Assembly: GCA_963205525.1 (NCBI GenBank)
Contig: CAUJJP010000168.1
Coordinates: 1 to 14,465 of the forward strand
Direction: 5' to 3'
Source: Pseudomonadota bacterium
Lineage (GTDB): Bacteria > Pseudomonadota > Gammaproteobacteria > Burkholderiales > Burkholderiaceae
DNA length: 14,465 nucleotides
Each line of letters begins with the position of its first letter. Within the stretch, counting starts at the first letter, position 1. Below, in pieces: positions 14,367-14,465 of the stretch. The translations under genes and the position numbers were made by a program. The notes beneath the pieces are model-generated. The model saw nothing but the letters and a program-made list of their open reading frames with translations. It was not told the origin of the DNA and ran no database searches.

Positions 14367-14465
14367 CTACTTCAGCGCCGCCAGCCGTTCCTTGCCGGCG
14401 ACCGCGGCCTCCGAGCCGGGGTAGGACTTGAGCAGTTCCTCGATCGTGCGCCGGGCCCCGCGTGC
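14367..14465 (-). CDS. cpoB: C-terminal end of probable cell division coordinator CpoB / YbgF (partial)
   Basis: The minus strand carries an open frame entering from the window edge and ending at TAG (14369-14367). Its last 32 residues include ARRTIEELLKSYPGSEAA and end KERLAALK. This is the closing TPR helix pair of the Tol-Pal-associated periplasmic protein CpoB (YbgF), where an RxxLEELxxxYPxSxAA pattern is usual. CpoB links outer-membrane constriction by Tol-Pal to septal peptidoglycan synthesis. Only the end is visible, so other TPR proteins of the same type cannot be excluded. The next gene on this strand begins 184 bases downstream. Confidence 0.65.
   Translation of the reverse strand, partial: ARGARRTIEELLKSYPGSEAAVAGKERLAALK

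Overview
The window is very GC-rich and densely packed. It contains a Bug-type periplasmic binding protein, a Liv-type ABC system, encoded-CCA tRNA genes and a Tol-Pal-linked gene tail. Together these suggest a betaproteobacterium of the order Burkholderiales (Rubrivivax/Leptothrix/Ideonella-like). That placement is inferred from style and content, not from a database search.

Positions 49 to 11864, all on the plus strand, hold a tightly spaced catabolic and uptake cluster. In order it encodes a cyclase-family metal hydrolase, a small cupin, an orphan Bug/TctC binding protein, a D-2-hydroxyacid dehydrogenase-like protein, a creatinase/aminopeptidase-P-like (M24) protein, an SDR oxidoreductase, a 3-hydroxyacyl-CoA-dehydrogenase-type enzyme, a DUF849 beta-keto acid cleavage enzyme (BKACE), and a branched-chain-amino-acid-type ABC transporter. 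The transporter has a binding protein, two permeases and one protein fusing both ATPase domains. Junctions are short, abutting or overlapping (ATGA at 3295, GTGA at 10347), so operon-like expression is likely. My reading is that the ABC system imports an organic acid or amino-acid-like compound. The hydrolase and M24 protein may open or trim it, the dehydrogenases oxidise hydroxyl groups, and BKACE splits the resulting beta-keto acid with acetyl-CoA into acetoacetate and an acyl-CoA. The substrate is unknown. Three of the proteins (cupin, dehydrogenase-like, M24-like) have lost residues that normally define catalysis or metal binding in their families, which is the most unusual feature here.

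Positions 11865 to 12039 form a convergent boundary with two strong hairpins; the second ends the minus-strand tRNA transcript. Two tRNA-Lys genes (CUU at 12040-12115, UUU at 12190-12265) follow on the minus strand, each with a TATAAT box upstream. Further on, also on the minus strand, are tcdA (tRNA ct6A dehydratase), a YeeE/YedE-family sulfur-compound transporter gene two bases upstream of it, a spacer with GGC-triplet and 9-bp tandem repeats, and the C-terminal end of a probable cpoB/ybgF gene running off the window. TcdA acts on A37 of ANN-decoding tRNAs, so it sits beside genes for two of its likely substrates.
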